Shown piece after piece: positions 1 through 7,423 of a DNA stretch of 11,015 nt. This DNA is from an uncultured Alphaproteobacteria bacterium (GTDB lineage Bacteria; Pseudomonadota; Alphaproteobacteria; UBA3830): NCBI GenBank assembly GCA_905233775.1, contig CAJOEB010000019.1, positions 1 through 11,015 of the forward strand, in the 5' to 3' direction. Position numbers and translations under genes: made by a program. How positions within the stretch are numbered: position 1 is the stretch's first letter; each line of letters begins with the position of its first letter. Under the pieces are notes generated by a model. It was given only the letters and a program-made list of their open reading frames with translations, made no database searches and had not been told where the DNA came from.

Positions 1-124
1 CTATGTAGTTGTTACAGTATAGAGCTTATAAAAGCTGAAAATATTTTTTAAAGAATCTGATTTTTTATAGTATCTATAAATCAAAAAACAATTATTTACT
101 ATAAGAATAGTAAGATTACGATTA

Positions 125-130
125 TAAGGT
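125..130 (+). promoter_or_regulatory. Shine-Dalgarno that sets the upstream start of the DUF1796 gene
   Basis: TAAGGT lies 8-9 nt before the ATG at 139. The alternative GTG at 183, which is in frame with the gene body as sequenced, has no purine-rich element before it. This favours the ATG at 139 as the real start, which puts the G run at 193-201 inside the coding sequence. Confidence 0.55.
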
Positions 131-138
131 AATAATAT

Positions 139-917
139 ATGTTTTTTCACAAATCTACGAAACATTTTATATTGAAAATACCGTGTATGTATGGGGGGGG
201 GTTAGGATTTCTTTCAGAAGAAGACCTAGCTGGATAAATTATATTTATTTCAAATTTATTGCTGATTGGTATAAAATAATTCCTTTAGGAACATACTGTT
301 TTCCAAGAGTAATTACTACACAACTTTTTTTTAAACCTACAAAATCATTAGGAGAAGAAACATTTCCATTTGATTTAGCTTTTTTTAACGATCTAGATGT
401 AGTTGCAAAATTAATTGAGAACAGATTTGAAAACTTTTTTTATGGATTGGAATTTAAGAGAAATCAGGATGGAACAGGAATTTATATAAATAAGAAATTA
501 AACGCGGTTTTTAATCATGATGGAAATTTAACCAAAGATGAATTTGTGAGTAGGTATAATAAAAGAATCGATTATTTTTATAATTATATAAAAGATAAAA
601 AGAAAAAAATATTTTTTATTATTGCCACTTACTCTCATTTAAATGAGCGTACAATAGATCATATTATAGAAGCAATAGAAATTTATAGAAAAGATAACTA
701 TCAATTAATAATTATCAACCAAAATAAAGATAACTTAATATCTAATAGAAAAAATGTTTCAGTTATTGAAGCTTATCATTTAAGGAAAGAATTTGATTTA
801 TTAAATACCAATGGTCAATGGGTTGCTGAATTATCTACCTTGGAGATGAAAGAAGCAAAAGTATTTCATGAATATATGAAAAAGGAATTCAAAACCTTAA
901 TAAAAAAGAACGATTGA
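139..917 (+). CDS. DUF1796-type putative papain-like cysteine peptidase, 5' end frameshifted at a poly-G run (phase OFF as sequenced)
   Basis: The body of the gene (about 235 residues from the G run to the stop at 915-917) contains IIPLGTYCFP followed by TFPFDLAFF and a later FNHDG. This resembles the Cys-containing LG-x-x-C block and PFDW block of DUF1796 proteins, a poorly characterised family described as putative cysteine peptidases; function is not known. From the ATG at 139, which has a Shine-Dalgarno sequence, translation runs 18 codons into nine G and then stops at TAA 235-237. With ten G the same ATG would give about 259 residues, reading MYGGGVRISF across the run, with the candidate catalytic Cys near residue 54. 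A GTG at 183 is already in frame but lacks a ribosome site. Base composition is very AT-rich and the protein is rich in Lys, Asn and Ile. It stands alone between AT-rich sequence and a 91-bp palindromic element. The family call is from motif recall and is moderately secure. Confidence 0.6.
193..201 (+). repeat. Homopolymer G9 in the 5' coding region of the DUF1796 gene
   Basis: Nine consecutive G follow codon TAT of the frame opened at 139. As sequenced, that frame ends at TAA 235-237; one added G joins it to the long frame ending at 917. Such a run is very unlikely by chance at this base composition and is a typical slipped-strand mispairing site. Confidence 0.85.
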
Positions 918-932
918 CTTTTTTGTCAAGAA

Positions 933-1023
933 TAGAGATCTTGCGAAAGTCGAAAATGGCATTTGGAAGACGCTGATTATCAATACACCAAAAATGCCTA
1001 AAATAATTTTTGCAAGATCTCTA
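933..1023 (-). mobile_element. 91-bp palindromic MITE-like element, copy 1
   Basis: The element runs from TA+GAGATCTTGCG to GCAAGATCTC+TA, giving TA-bounded terminal inverted repeats. It matches the other three copies in reverse orientation and has exactly the same length. The 26-bp conserved core is at 946-971. There is no coding capacity. It lies 16 bp after the stop of the DUF1796 gene. TA flanks suggest mobilisation by a transposase that duplicates TA (IS630/Tc1-like, or some IS5 groups); the parent element is not in the window. Confidence 0.8.
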
Positions 1024-1042
1024 ATATTTGAGATTTCAGAAA

Positions 1043-1057
1043 AACATTCGAAATGTT
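1043..1057. terminator. Weak bidirectional hairpin after the Ser/Arg-rich gene
   Basis: AACATT-CGA-AATGTT forms a perfect 6-bp stem with a 3-nt loop. On the minus strand it is followed by TTTTC, and on the plus strand by ATTTTAAATTTTT. It lies between two convergent genes and could end both transcripts, but the stem is short and AT-rich. Confidence 0.35.
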
Positions 1058-1109
1058 ATTTTAAATTTTTAGAAGAATAATGAAAAAAGAAAGTAACAGT
1101 CAATTATGA

Positions 1110-2027
1110 TTATGCCAAAGCTTGGCGATATTTCTCTAATTCCTGACGGAATTTTATAGATTCTTTTTCGCTAATTCTATATTTTGGTTTATCAATCTGT
1201 TTTGTTTTGTTCAAATCGTCTGAATTCTGCAATTGTTTATTGTTGCTGCTACTACTACCATTATTATCTGTGATATTTGCTGCTGTAGTTTTTTCTGTTT
1301 GGTTATTTTGAGCGAATAATCCATAGCTTTTATATGTATTATTAATATATTTGTCGAAATAATTCTTTATATTCAGCATTGCTGTTTCATCCATCCAGTC
1401 AGAACCTGAACTCCTGCTCGAAGATCGTCTTGCAGATGCGCTGCTATCGCTTGAACTGTATGATCTGCTGGAATTGTCTCTGGAATTGCCTCTATTTCTA
1501 CTATTACTACTGCTATTGCGACTGTTGCTGTTGCCGCTTCTACTGCTACTTTTGCCACCCCTACCGCTACTACTATCGCTAACATTTCGGCTGCTACGCT
1601 GATTTCTTTCGTTCATTTCATCGGATCTTTCTTTACTACTTTGCCGTGTTCTTCCTCTTTTGTTGCTACTTGTCGTTTCCGATTGTCTTCTGTCTTCATC
1701 GCTGTAACTGCCGTTGTATCGGCTATCATCATCGTCGTTATATCCTGAATATTGTGAATATTCTTCTTCTTGATGTCTTTGAGTTTTTTTTGCCTTTGCC
1801 TGACTTTTCTTTGATTTTTTGCTTGTTGTACTGCTGTTATGAGTATCCCAATATATTTTTTCTATTATATCTGCATAATCTTTGTCATCACGGGCTTGTT
1901 GGTGTATTTTTTCTGCCAGTTCCTGAACGCATATACAATCTTGCAATTCGTCCATTGATCTACCAAAACACGAATTTTGTAGTAAAAATATTGATAAAAC
2001 TCCACATATCTTCAGTACGTTTTTCAT
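1110..2027 (-). CDS. Ser/Arg-rich low-complexity exported protein (hypothetical)
   Basis: A 305-residue protein opens with a basic then hydrophobic segment (MKNVLKICGVLSIFLLQNSC, residues 1-20), a plausible Sec signal. The Cys at 20 is a poor lipobox (QNSC), so lipoprotein status is uncertain. Residues 25-65 form an acidic, probably helical block with a C-x-C pair (DCICVQ). Residues 70-130 are highly charged, and about 135-210 are dominated by Ser, Arg, Asn and Gly with repeated SR, RS and SSS patterns, like eukaryotic SR domains. The C-terminal 90 residues return to ordinary composition (MLNIKNYFDKYINNTYK and a final charged helix). No enzymatic domain is recognised. The ATG at 2027 is preceded at a good distance by GGAAG. 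The long open frames opposite this gene come from its Ser and Arg codons and are not genes. It is transcribed divergently from pepA. It could be a secreted effector or envelope protein; no function is assigned. Confidence 0.75.
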   Translation of the reverse strand: MKNVLKICGVLSIFLLQNSCFGRSMDELQDCICVQELAEKIHQQARDDKDYADIIEKIYWDTHNSSTTSKKSKKSQAKAKKTQRHQEEEYSQYSGYNDDDDSRYNGSYSDEDRRQSETTSSNKRGRTRQSSKERSDEMNERNQRSSRNVSDSSSGRGGKSSSRSGNSNSRNSSSNSRNRGNSRDNSSRSYSSSDSSASARRSSSRSSGSDWMDETAMLNIKNYFDKYINNTYKSYGLFAQNNQTEKTTAANITDNNGSSSSNNKQLQNSDDLNKTKQIDKPKYRISEKESIKFRQELEKYRQALA

Positions 2028-2029
2028 AA

Positions 2030-2050
2030 TTCACTTCCCGGTTCACTTCC
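2030..2050 (-). repeat. Duplicated Shine-Dalgarno motif before the Ser/Arg-rich gene
   Basis: On the minus strand GGAAGTGAA occurs twice, 12 bp apart (2042-2050 and 2030-2038). The copy nearer the gene supplies GGAAG about 6 nt before the ATG at 2027; the other may be a standby site or a simple tandem duplication. Confidence 0.45.
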
Positions 2051-2201
2051 AGCTGACATATTTTTCAACTTACGACTTATATGATTACAACTTACATGAA
2101 AAATGTTAAAATTTCGTATGGAAAGCAAAAAAGTGTACTTATAAAAATATACTTTATATTTTTAGTGTTTTTTCAATAAATCGGGGTTAACATCGCTTGC
2201 A

Positions 2202-2213
2202 AATAACGTTATT
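2202..2213. promoter_or_regulatory. Perfect 12-bp palindrome upstream of pepA
   Basis: AATAACGTTATT is a perfect dyad about 40 bp before the pepA start, overlapping the end of a possible -35 (TTGCAA, 2197-2202). Its position suits an operator, but no convincing -10 is seen and an AT-rich palindrome may be chance. Confidence 0.25.
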
Positions 2214-2254
2214 CTGTTAGCTATTGAGCGAGAGATGATTATTGGAGAATTCTT

Positions 2255-3760
2255 ATGGTAGTTAGTGTTTCTTTTGTTGATTCTTTTCAAGACGGATCTA
2301 GTCTGGTTGTAGGCGTGTATGCGGGTGGTGAGCTATCTGCAAGTGCAAAAAAAATGGATGATAATGGTGAGATCTCGAAAAATGTCGCAAAGATGTCTTT
2401 TTCAGGGAAGTTATTTGAGACTGCGTCGTTTATTTCGGCTAATGATAATCGCAAATATATTTTGTTAGTTGGTCTCGGTGAACAAGATAAAATTTTTTCG
2501 AATTATGAATTGCAAAAGCTTGGTGCAGAAATTTACTCCAGTGCCAGCAAATTCGATGATTGCTTTTTAGCTATTGGTGGTGAGGATGTAAAAAGCGAAA
2601 GTTCGGGAACTAATTTAATGATATCTTTCGGATTACTCCTCAAATCATGGCGTTTCGATAAATATAAGACAAAAAAAGATGAAAGCATAAAATTAAAAGA
2701 TGTAAAATGCGTTGTTACAGATGTTGCAGCAGCTGAAAACGATTTTCAGCCATATAAAAACTTAGCCCAAGCTATTTTCTTGACGCGTGAAGTTGTCGCA
2801 GAACCTGCAAACGTTATATATCCGGAGACATTTGCATCTAGATCATTAGAATTATTTAGAGCTGGCGTTGATGTAGAGGTTCTTGGTAAGCAAGATATGG
2901 AAAAGCTGGGCATGAATGCACTGCTTGGTGTAGCTCAGGGAAGTGAGCATGAGCCGAAGATGGTCATTTTGCGATGGAATGGCAGTGAAAATTCCTCAGA
3001 TGCGCCAATAGCTTTTGTTGGAAAAGGTGTTACATTCGACAGCGGAGGAATTAGCATAAAACCATCGGATCATATGGAGGATATGCGACACGATATGGCA
3101 GGAGCAGGAGCAGTTTTGGGACTGTTGAATGCGGTTGCACTCAATAAATTACCGATAAATGTCGTTGGAGTAATGCCATTGGTAGAGAATATGCCTTCAG
3201 GAACAGCACAACGTCCCGGAGATATTGTAAAATCAATGTCAGGACAGACAATTGAAGTACTTAATACAGATGCAGAAGGACGTTTGATACTCGCTGATGC
3301 GCTTTGGTATACGCAAGATAAGTTTAAACCGAAAGCGATTATTGATCTTGCTACGTTGACTGGTGCAATTGTCATTGCTTTAGGACATGAGTTCGCTGGT
3401 TTATTTAGTAACAGTGACTTACTTGCGGAAAAAATCAGTGCTTCAGCAAAGAATACGGGCGAGAAGGTTTGGCGTTTGCCTATGACAGAGCATTTTGATC
3501 GAGGAATTGATTCAGATCTCGCAGATGTGCAAAATTGCGCAAAACCGGGAATTCGCGCAGGAAGTATAACTGCTGCCCATTTCTTAAAGAGATTTGTAAA
3601 TGGTACTCCGTGGGCACATATAGATATTGCAGGCGTTGAAATAACCTCAGGAAAGATGTTTATATGCAGTGATGGTGCAACAGGTTTTGGTGTGCAATTG
3701 CTGTACGATTTCTTGAGTAAAATTATTAGCTCAGATGATGTTTTTGATGCGAATGCGTAA
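2255..3760 (+). CDS. pepA: Leucyl aminopeptidase, M17 family (cytosol aminopeptidase)
   Basis: This 501-residue protein matches the usual length of bacterial PepA (about 500). The N-terminal domain (about 1-160) is the variable M17 domain. The catalytic domain carries VGKGVTFDSGG at 255-265, SIKP with Lys269, DMAGAG with Asp280, and the family signature NTDAEGRL at 337-344. The expected two-metal ligands are Lys257, Asp262, Asp280, Asp339 and Glu341, with catalytic Lys269 and Arg343; all are present, so the enzyme should be active. M17 enzymes are cytosolic, usually hexameric, and release N-terminal residues such as Leu from peptides; some also bind DNA, which cannot be judged here. TTGGAGAA lies about 7 nt before the ATG at 2255. 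The gene is monocistronic: divergent from the Ser/Arg-rich gene and followed by an intrinsic terminator at 3861-3902. No frameshifts or lost motifs are seen. Confidence 0.97.
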   Translation: MVVSVSFVDSFQDGSSLVVGVYAGGELSASAKKMDDNGEISKNVAKMSFSGKLFETASFISANDNRKYILLVGLGEQDKIFSNYELQKLGAEIYSSASKFDDCFLAIGGEDVKSESSGTNLMISFGLLLKSWRFDKYKTKKDESIKLKDVKCVVTDVAAAENDFQPYKNLAQAIFLTREVVAEPANVIYPETFASRSLELFRAGVDVEVLGKQDMEKLGMNALLGVAQGSEHEPKMVILRWNGSENSSDAPIAFVGKGVTFDSGGISIKPSDHMEDMRHDMAGAGAVLGLLNAVALNKLPINVVGVMPLVENMPSGTAQRPGDIVKSMSGQTIEVLNTDAEGRLILADALWYTQDKFKPKAIIDLATLTGAIVIALGHEFAGLFSNSDLLAEKISASAKNTGEKVWRLPMTEHFDRGIDSDLADVQNCAKPGIRAGSITAAHFLKRFVNGTPWAHIDIAGVEITSGKMFICSDGATGFGVQLLYDFLSKIISSDDVFDANA

Positions 3761-3860
3761 TTTTTCTTTCGAAAGTATAATTACTTTGGCAGAGCAGAAT
3801 TACGAAAATTTATTGTGTAAACAATTATTGTATAAATAATTAACTTTTTTTCTTTCTTAT

Positions 3861-3902
3861 AATTGTTCTCGGCGAAAAAATCGGGAACAATTACTTTTTT
3901 TT
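3861..3902 (+). terminator. Intrinsic terminator of pepA
   Basis: The arms AATTGTTCTCG (3861-3871) and CGGGAACAATT (3882-3892) pair over 11 bp with one G-U, around a 10-nt A-rich loop. They are followed by AC and eight T (3895-3902). It lies 100 bp after the pepA stop, in the right orientation. Confidence 0.85.
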
Positions 3903-4266
3903 ATAATTTTTGGCTCATTATTTACTAATTCAATATATAAATATAGAGATGTTAATGTGATTTATAAACTTTTGAGAAATTTTTCATCATTTTATATTCT
4001 TAATCAGATATATGTGCTAATTTTAACTGTTTTTCTTATTGAATTCGCAAAACTTGTTTCTAACTACTAACTTAATAAGTATTTCAATATAATTTATTTT
4101 ACTTAGAAAATCGTATTTTGTATTTTTCTTGTTCATTATTTTCAGCAAACTGAAAAAAAAAGATACTATCTACAAATAAAATACTTAAATCGGAGTTGAT
4201 ATTTCCATCTGAGCTATAGTTTTAATAAATATCTCGAAATTAAATAATGTTCTTATCAAAGATTAA
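3903..4266. other. Gene-poor AT-rich spacer
   Basis: No supported gene is seen. The minus strand has a stop-free stretch of 40 codons (4099-4221) with no start codon or ribosome site, which might be a gene remnant but is not recognisable. The spacer ends at the second 91-bp element. Confidence 0.5.
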
Positions 4267-4357
4267 TAGAGATCTTGGGAAAGTCATTTTAGGCATTTTT
4301 TGTGTACTGATAATCAGAGTCTTCCAAATGCCATTTTCGACTTTTGCAAGATCTCTA
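4267..4357 (+). mobile_element. 91-bp palindromic MITE-like element, copy 2
   Basis: TA-bounded ends TAGAGATCTTGG and TGCAAGATCTCTA. It is reversed relative to copy 1, with the conserved 26-bp core at 4319-4344. The central CTGAT-A-ATCAG forms its own small dyad. It lies about 140 bp downstream of the CYTH stop. Confidence 0.8.
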
Positions 4358-4499
4358 ATGATGTTTTACTGCTTATCTCATTTGTTATAAATGTTTTGAT
4401 AGTGCGTTATATTATTGCTTCTTATTGTACTTTCGTTCATATGATTATCGATTTTCTTTCTACGATATTTATTATGTTTGTGTATCATCAGTTTATAAT

Positions 4500-5084
4500 T
4501 TATGCTGCTATTCTATTCTTATAATGTGGATTTTTTTGGAGTATCTCATATATTTCGTAACGATATTCCTTCACAAATTCAACGAATTTACCATTTACAA
4601 TCTCATCTTTTATATGGTGTTTTTGCATGAATTTGATAATTTCTTGTTGGGCATATTCATATTGTTCAGGGAATTCAATCATCAATTCAATTTCCATTAT
4701 CTTATACATAAAATTAGTTTTCGGTGATGTAATTTTGTCTAAATCAATATGCAAATTACCTATTCGAAATCTTTTGCGATGTGTTATGAGATTTGATAAT
4801 TCCATAAGGTTATCAAAATTGTTTAAATTAAGCTTGGTTAGAATTTTCTTATCATCTTCAATTTCTTCATAAATATCTGATTTTTTGCTGCTGCTAATGA
4901 CTGGTATTTTTAATTCATACTTTTCATTTCTTTTTCGTAGCCAAATATCATTTTTTATTAATCTTAGATCATCAAAATCTAAACAAATATCATAAAAAAT
5001 ACATTCATTTGTTTTTTGTGCATTATTATTTAAAAAATCCAAAAATTGCTCTGTCGGACGGCATTTTTTCTCTACCTCAATCAT
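4500..5084 (-). CDS. CYTH-domain triphosphatase (thiamine-triphosphatase/adenylate-cyclase-IV-like)
   Basis: The 194-residue protein begins MIEVEKK, which contains the CYTH signature E-x-E-x-K (Glu3, Glu5, Lys7). Further CYTH strands follow: DIWLRKR with basic residues 50-52, YELKIP with Lys59, YEEIEDD near 72-78, HRKRFRIG near 102-109, HIDLDKI with Asp114 and Asp116, and MEIELMI with Glu131 and Glu133. In this superfamily the acidic residues bind divalent metal and the basic ones bind a triphosphate inside the tunnel fold. The WLR-x-R, ELK-x-P and Y-x-E-x-E-x-D arrangement is most like thiamine triphosphatases, but inorganic triphosphatase activity is equally possible. The ATG at 5084 is preceded by AAGAGA. 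tRNA-Lys and a 91-bp element lie just upstream on the same strand. No truncation is evident. Confidence 0.8.
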   Translation of the reverse strand: MIEVEKKCRPTEQFLDFLNNNAQKTNECIFYDICLDFDDLRLIKNDIWLRKRNEKYELKIPVISSSKKSDIYEEIEDDKKILTKLNLNNFDNLMELSNLITHRKRFRIGNLHIDLDKITSPKTNFMYKIMEIELMIEFPEQYEYAQQEIIKFMQKHHIKDEIVNGKFVEFVKEYRYEIYEILQKNPHYKNRIAA

Positions 5085-5117
5085 TGATTATCTCTTAATT
5101 TATTTACGCGAATATAT

Positions 5118-5208
5118 TAGAGTTATTGCGAAAGTAATTTTTGGCGTTTTTTGTGTACTGATAATCAGAGTCTTCCAAATGCCATTTTCGACTTTCGCAA
5201 TAACCCTA
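5118..5208 (+). mobile_element. 91-bp palindromic MITE-like element, copy 3 (variant ends)
   Basis: The ends are TAGAGTTATTGCG and CGCAATAACCCTA. They differ from copies 1 and 2 (ATCTTGC) at both ends in a matching way, so the terminal pairing is kept. The conserved core is at 5170-5195. It sits between tRNA-Lys and the CYTH gene. Confidence 0.8.
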
Positions 5209-5224
5209 TTATGGATAAAAAACT

Positions 5225-5300
5225 TGGTGGGCAATGCAGGATTCGAACCTGCGACACCCTGATTAAAAGTCAGGTGCTCTACCAACTGAGCTAATTGCCC
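5225..5300 (-). tRNA. trnK: tRNA-Lys (anticodon TTT), CCA encoded
   Basis: Read on the minus strand, the gene starts GGGCAAT and ends ATTGCCC-A-CCA, pairing the 7-bp acceptor stem. The D arm contains GCTCAGTTGGTAGAGC; the anticodon stem CCTGA/TCAGG encloses CTTTTAA, giving anticodon TTT. The T arm contains GCAGGTTCGAATCCTGC. The length is 73 nt plus an encoded CCA. A T-run follows the 3' end (AGTTTTTT). Confidence 0.97.
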
Positions 5301-5309
5301 GTACAAAAT

Positions 5310-5328
5310 GGGGTAATTGCAAAACCCC
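5310..5328 (-). terminator. Weak hairpin between the thiolase gene and tRNA-Lys
   Basis: On the minus strand GGGGT and ACCCC pair over 5 bp around a 9-nt loop, followed by ATTTTGT, just before the tRNA-Lys 5' end. It may be a leader structure of the tRNA transcript or a poor terminator for the thiolase gene. Confidence 0.25.
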
Positions 5329-5341
5329 GATATCGCTACAT

Positions 5342-5370
5342 AAAATAGAGAAAAAAGTTGTTTAACGCAA
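5342..5370 (-). promoter_or_regulatory. Candidate sigma70-type promoter for tRNA-Lys
   Basis: On the minus strand TTGCGT (5370-5365) and TATTTT (5347-5342) are separated by exactly 17 bp, placing a start about 35 nt before the mature tRNA. The match to consensus is moderate. Confidence 0.4.
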
Positions 5371-5389
5371 TAGCAAATCTTCGATATTT

Positions 5390-6559
5390 TCAAAGAACTT
5401 TTTCAAACGTCATTGCAACTCCTTCTCCTCCGCCAACGCACAATGTTGCTAATCCTCTTTTAGCATCTTGTAAACGCATGGCGTTGAGGAGTGTCACGAC
5501 AATTCTTGCTCCACTTGCTCCTAACGGATGTCCCAAGGCACATGCTCCGCCGAATATATTAACTTTTTCGGCAGGAATAGAAAATTCTTTTATCGCTGCC
5601 ATAGCAACGACCGCAAATGCCTCGTTTATTTCAAAAATATCGATATCTTTTATATCCCAATGCGATTTTTCTAAAACCTGTTTAATTGCACCGATAGGAG
5701 CAGTCGCAAATAATCTTGGAGCTTGTGAAAATGACCCTAATGCTACAATTCTGGCAAGCGGAGCGACTCCCAACTCTTTAGCTTTTGACTCTTTCATTAG
5801 TAACACAGCAGCGGCACCGTCAGATATGGAACTGGCCGAAGCAGCTGTAATTGTTCCATTCTCTTTGAATGCCGGTTTAAGATTTGGCATTTTTTCAAGA
5901 TCAACAGAAAATGGTATTTCGTCAGTATCGATTATTTTCTCAGTTTTCTTAACTTTTATACTAACAGGGACTATCTCGCTTTTAAAACTACCGTTTTCAA
6001 TTGCTTTTCGTGCTTTTGCAAATGTTAATTGCGTGTATATGTCTTGATCCTGTCTCGTAAATGAATAGGCATCTACAGCATTTTCTGCATAAGCTCCCAT
6101 GACACATTGTTCATATGCATCCAGCAAACCATCTTTAACCATGTGATCGATGATTTTTCCATCATTAAATCGATATCCGAAACGCGCTTTTTCAAGTAGA
6201 TATGGCGCGTTTGTCATGCTTTCCATACCACCTGCAACTACAATTTCGGATTCTCCGGCAAGAATTGCGTTTCTGGCTGCCATAATTGCCATCATTCCCG
6301 ATCCGCAGATTTTATTAATATTTACACATCTAACGGATACATCAAGACCGGCAGAAAGAGTTGCTTGGCGAGCAGCTGACTGTCCTAATCCTGCGGATAA
6401 AACACAGCCCATGTACACCGAATCAATTTTGTCGGATAAACCTTGAGATACTTTTCTGATTACGTTTTTCCCAAGTTCTACTGCTGACGTTGATTTAAAA
6501 CTTCCACCGAATGCGCCAAGAGGAGTTCTTGCCGCAGAAACGATAACAACAGACTCCAT
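5390..6559 (-). CDS. Acetyl-CoA C-acetyltransferase (thiolase II)
   Basis: At 389 residues this is the full length of a biosynthetic thiolase. It opens VVIVSAARTPLGAFGG. The nucleophile is Cys85 in NKICGSGM, followed by VAGGMESM near 108-115. NEAF at 312-315, GHPLGASGAR from 343 (His344) and Cys374 before GGGEG supply the remaining active-site motifs; all key residues are present. The enzyme condenses two acetyl-CoA to acetoacetyl-CoA, or runs in reverse, and feeds ketone-body, polyhydroxybutyrate or isoprenoid pathways; no partner gene in the window says which. The segment NGTITAASASSISDGAAA resembles mitochondrial-type T2 thiolases, with Ser where TAANAS is usual. The ATG at 6559 has only a weak ribosome site (GTGGTG). 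tRNA-Lys follows on the same strand 90 bp downstream. Immediately upstream lies the broken Cas12a remnant. Confidence 0.95.
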   Translation of the reverse strand: MESVVIVSAARTPLGAFGGSFKSTSAVELGKNVIRKVSQGLSDKIDSVYMGCVLSAGLGQSAARQATLSAGLDVSVRCVNINKICGSGMMAIMAARNAILAGESEIVVAGGMESMTNAPYLLEKARFGYRFNDGKIIDHMVKDGLLDAYEQCVMGAYAENAVDAYSFTRQDQDIYTQLTFAKARKAIENGSFKSEIVPVSIKVKKTEKIIDTDEIPFSVDLEKMPNLKPAFKENGTITAASASSISDGAAAVLLMKESKAKELGVAPLARIVALGSFSQAPRLFATAPIGAIKQVLEKSHWDIKDIDIFEINEAFAVVAMAAIKEFSIPAEKVNIFGGACALGHPLGASGARIVVTLLNAMRLQDAKRGLATLCVGGGEGVAMTFEKVL

Positions 6560-6695
6560 TATAATAACACCACTATACTACATAACAATTACTACAACAT
6601 ATATTAATTAATATTAGAATTATTTAAAATAATATCAAGATTTAAATTAGATTGTGGCAGATATAATACATATATAATGAGGGATGGGGATGGTG

Positions 6696-7362
6696 ATTTG
6701 TTGAAACCTTTATATGGATAGGAGCGACAATATCTTTAGACATCATTGAGCATTTGCTTCTGTTGGTTTTACTATCTAAAAGTTATTTTATTTTTTCGAT
6801 GTTTTCTTCTTTTTTGAATATTCTTATATTACTGTTATTATCATAATATTTTTTGAGTAGAATATTTTGATATTCGTTATAAGCTTTTTTTATTTCTGTT
6901 GTTATTAGCTTGTCTGTCTTTTTTATGAAATAATAGTTTGTTATTTTTGTATCTTTACTACTAATATTATCATTATGCTTTATTATATCTATCGACTAAA
7001 TATTAATATTGTAGTGCTTTAAGCAAAAATTGTTTTATTTTCTTAAAAATATCGTTTTGCTGTTTTTCAGAAGGAAGTTTTTTTGTTTTATTCCTGCTTA
7101 TTGCTTATTATCGTGGTAACCGAACAAAATAAGTTGTAAAACTTTTAAATACATAAATTATATTAATTTTATCAGACAATCATTAATGAATTTTTTATAA
7201 TATTCCTCACAATAACTTTTGATTATTTTATAGTCATATGCACGTTTTTTTATCTTGTTTTAGAATAAAAGTTTCAAGATTATCTTTCGTTTTTCCTTCA
7301 GGAACCGATTCAAATCGTAGCGTTTTTAATAAAGGACAAACTTTTGTAATTTGTTGTATAAT
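6696..7362 (-). pseudogene. cas12a: Broken N-terminal remnant of a Cas12a (Cpf1) CRISPR nuclease
   Basis: The minus strand from 7362 reads a block ending LLKTLRFESVPEGKTKDNLE, which matches the Cas12a N-terminal signature (SKTLRFEL-x-PQGKT). The frame continues FILKQDKK and breaks at a run of seven A (7245-7251). After a one-base shift it reads RAYDYKIIKSYCEEYYKKFINDCL, like Francisella Cas12a (DDEKRAKDYKKAKQIID...), and stops at 7158-7160. A third block, KKLPSEKQQNDIFKKIKQFL, lies near 7000-7060. A fourth (6995-6783) contains NYYFIKKTDKLITTEIKKAY, like YFIGRTDNLTDAINKRHAEI in Acidaminococcus Cas12a. After an in-frame TAA, a fifth block (TNRSKCSMMSKDIVAPI) loosely fits the next family motif (ENRKN...SAEDISTAI). 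These blocks cover roughly the first 150-200 of about 1,300 residues. The RuvC and Nuc parts are missing, replaced by the thiolase gene. It cannot be functional. No cas1, cas2 or CRISPR array is seen. The family comparison is from memory; the first two blocks are the strongest evidence. Confidence 0.8.
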
Positions 7363-7423
7363 TTACTACTCATAATAATACCTTATAATACCTTAATATT
7401 TATTGCTAACTAATCTTATACAA

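Noticed and set aside
23..36. AGCTT-ATAA-AAGCT hairpin near the left edge
   Set aside because: A 5-bp stem without a proper T-run and without a visible upstream gene; too weak to call a terminator.
1373..2029. Long open frames opposite or out of frame with the Ser/Arg-rich gene
   Set aside because: They arise from the repetitive Ser/Arg codons of the real gene; the products are Cys/Tyr- or Ala/Val-rich with no ribosome sites or recognisable domains.
4160..4190. ATCTACAA followed by an AT-rich stretch, faintly like the reverse complement of a Cas12a CRISPR repeat
   Set aside because: It lacks the inverted TCTAC/GTAGA stem and occurs once, so it is not a repeat or an array.
4099..4221. 40-codon stop-free minus-strand stretch
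   Set aside because: No start codon or ribosome site is present and no family is recognised; a stretch of this length is not significant alone.
5100..5393. 97-codon minus-strand ORF spanning tRNA-Lys
   Set aside because: It is made of the tRNA gene and copy 3 of the 91-bp element; its peptide contains the typical tRNA-derived QLAQLVEHLTFNQGVAGSNPALPT pattern split across real RNA sequence.
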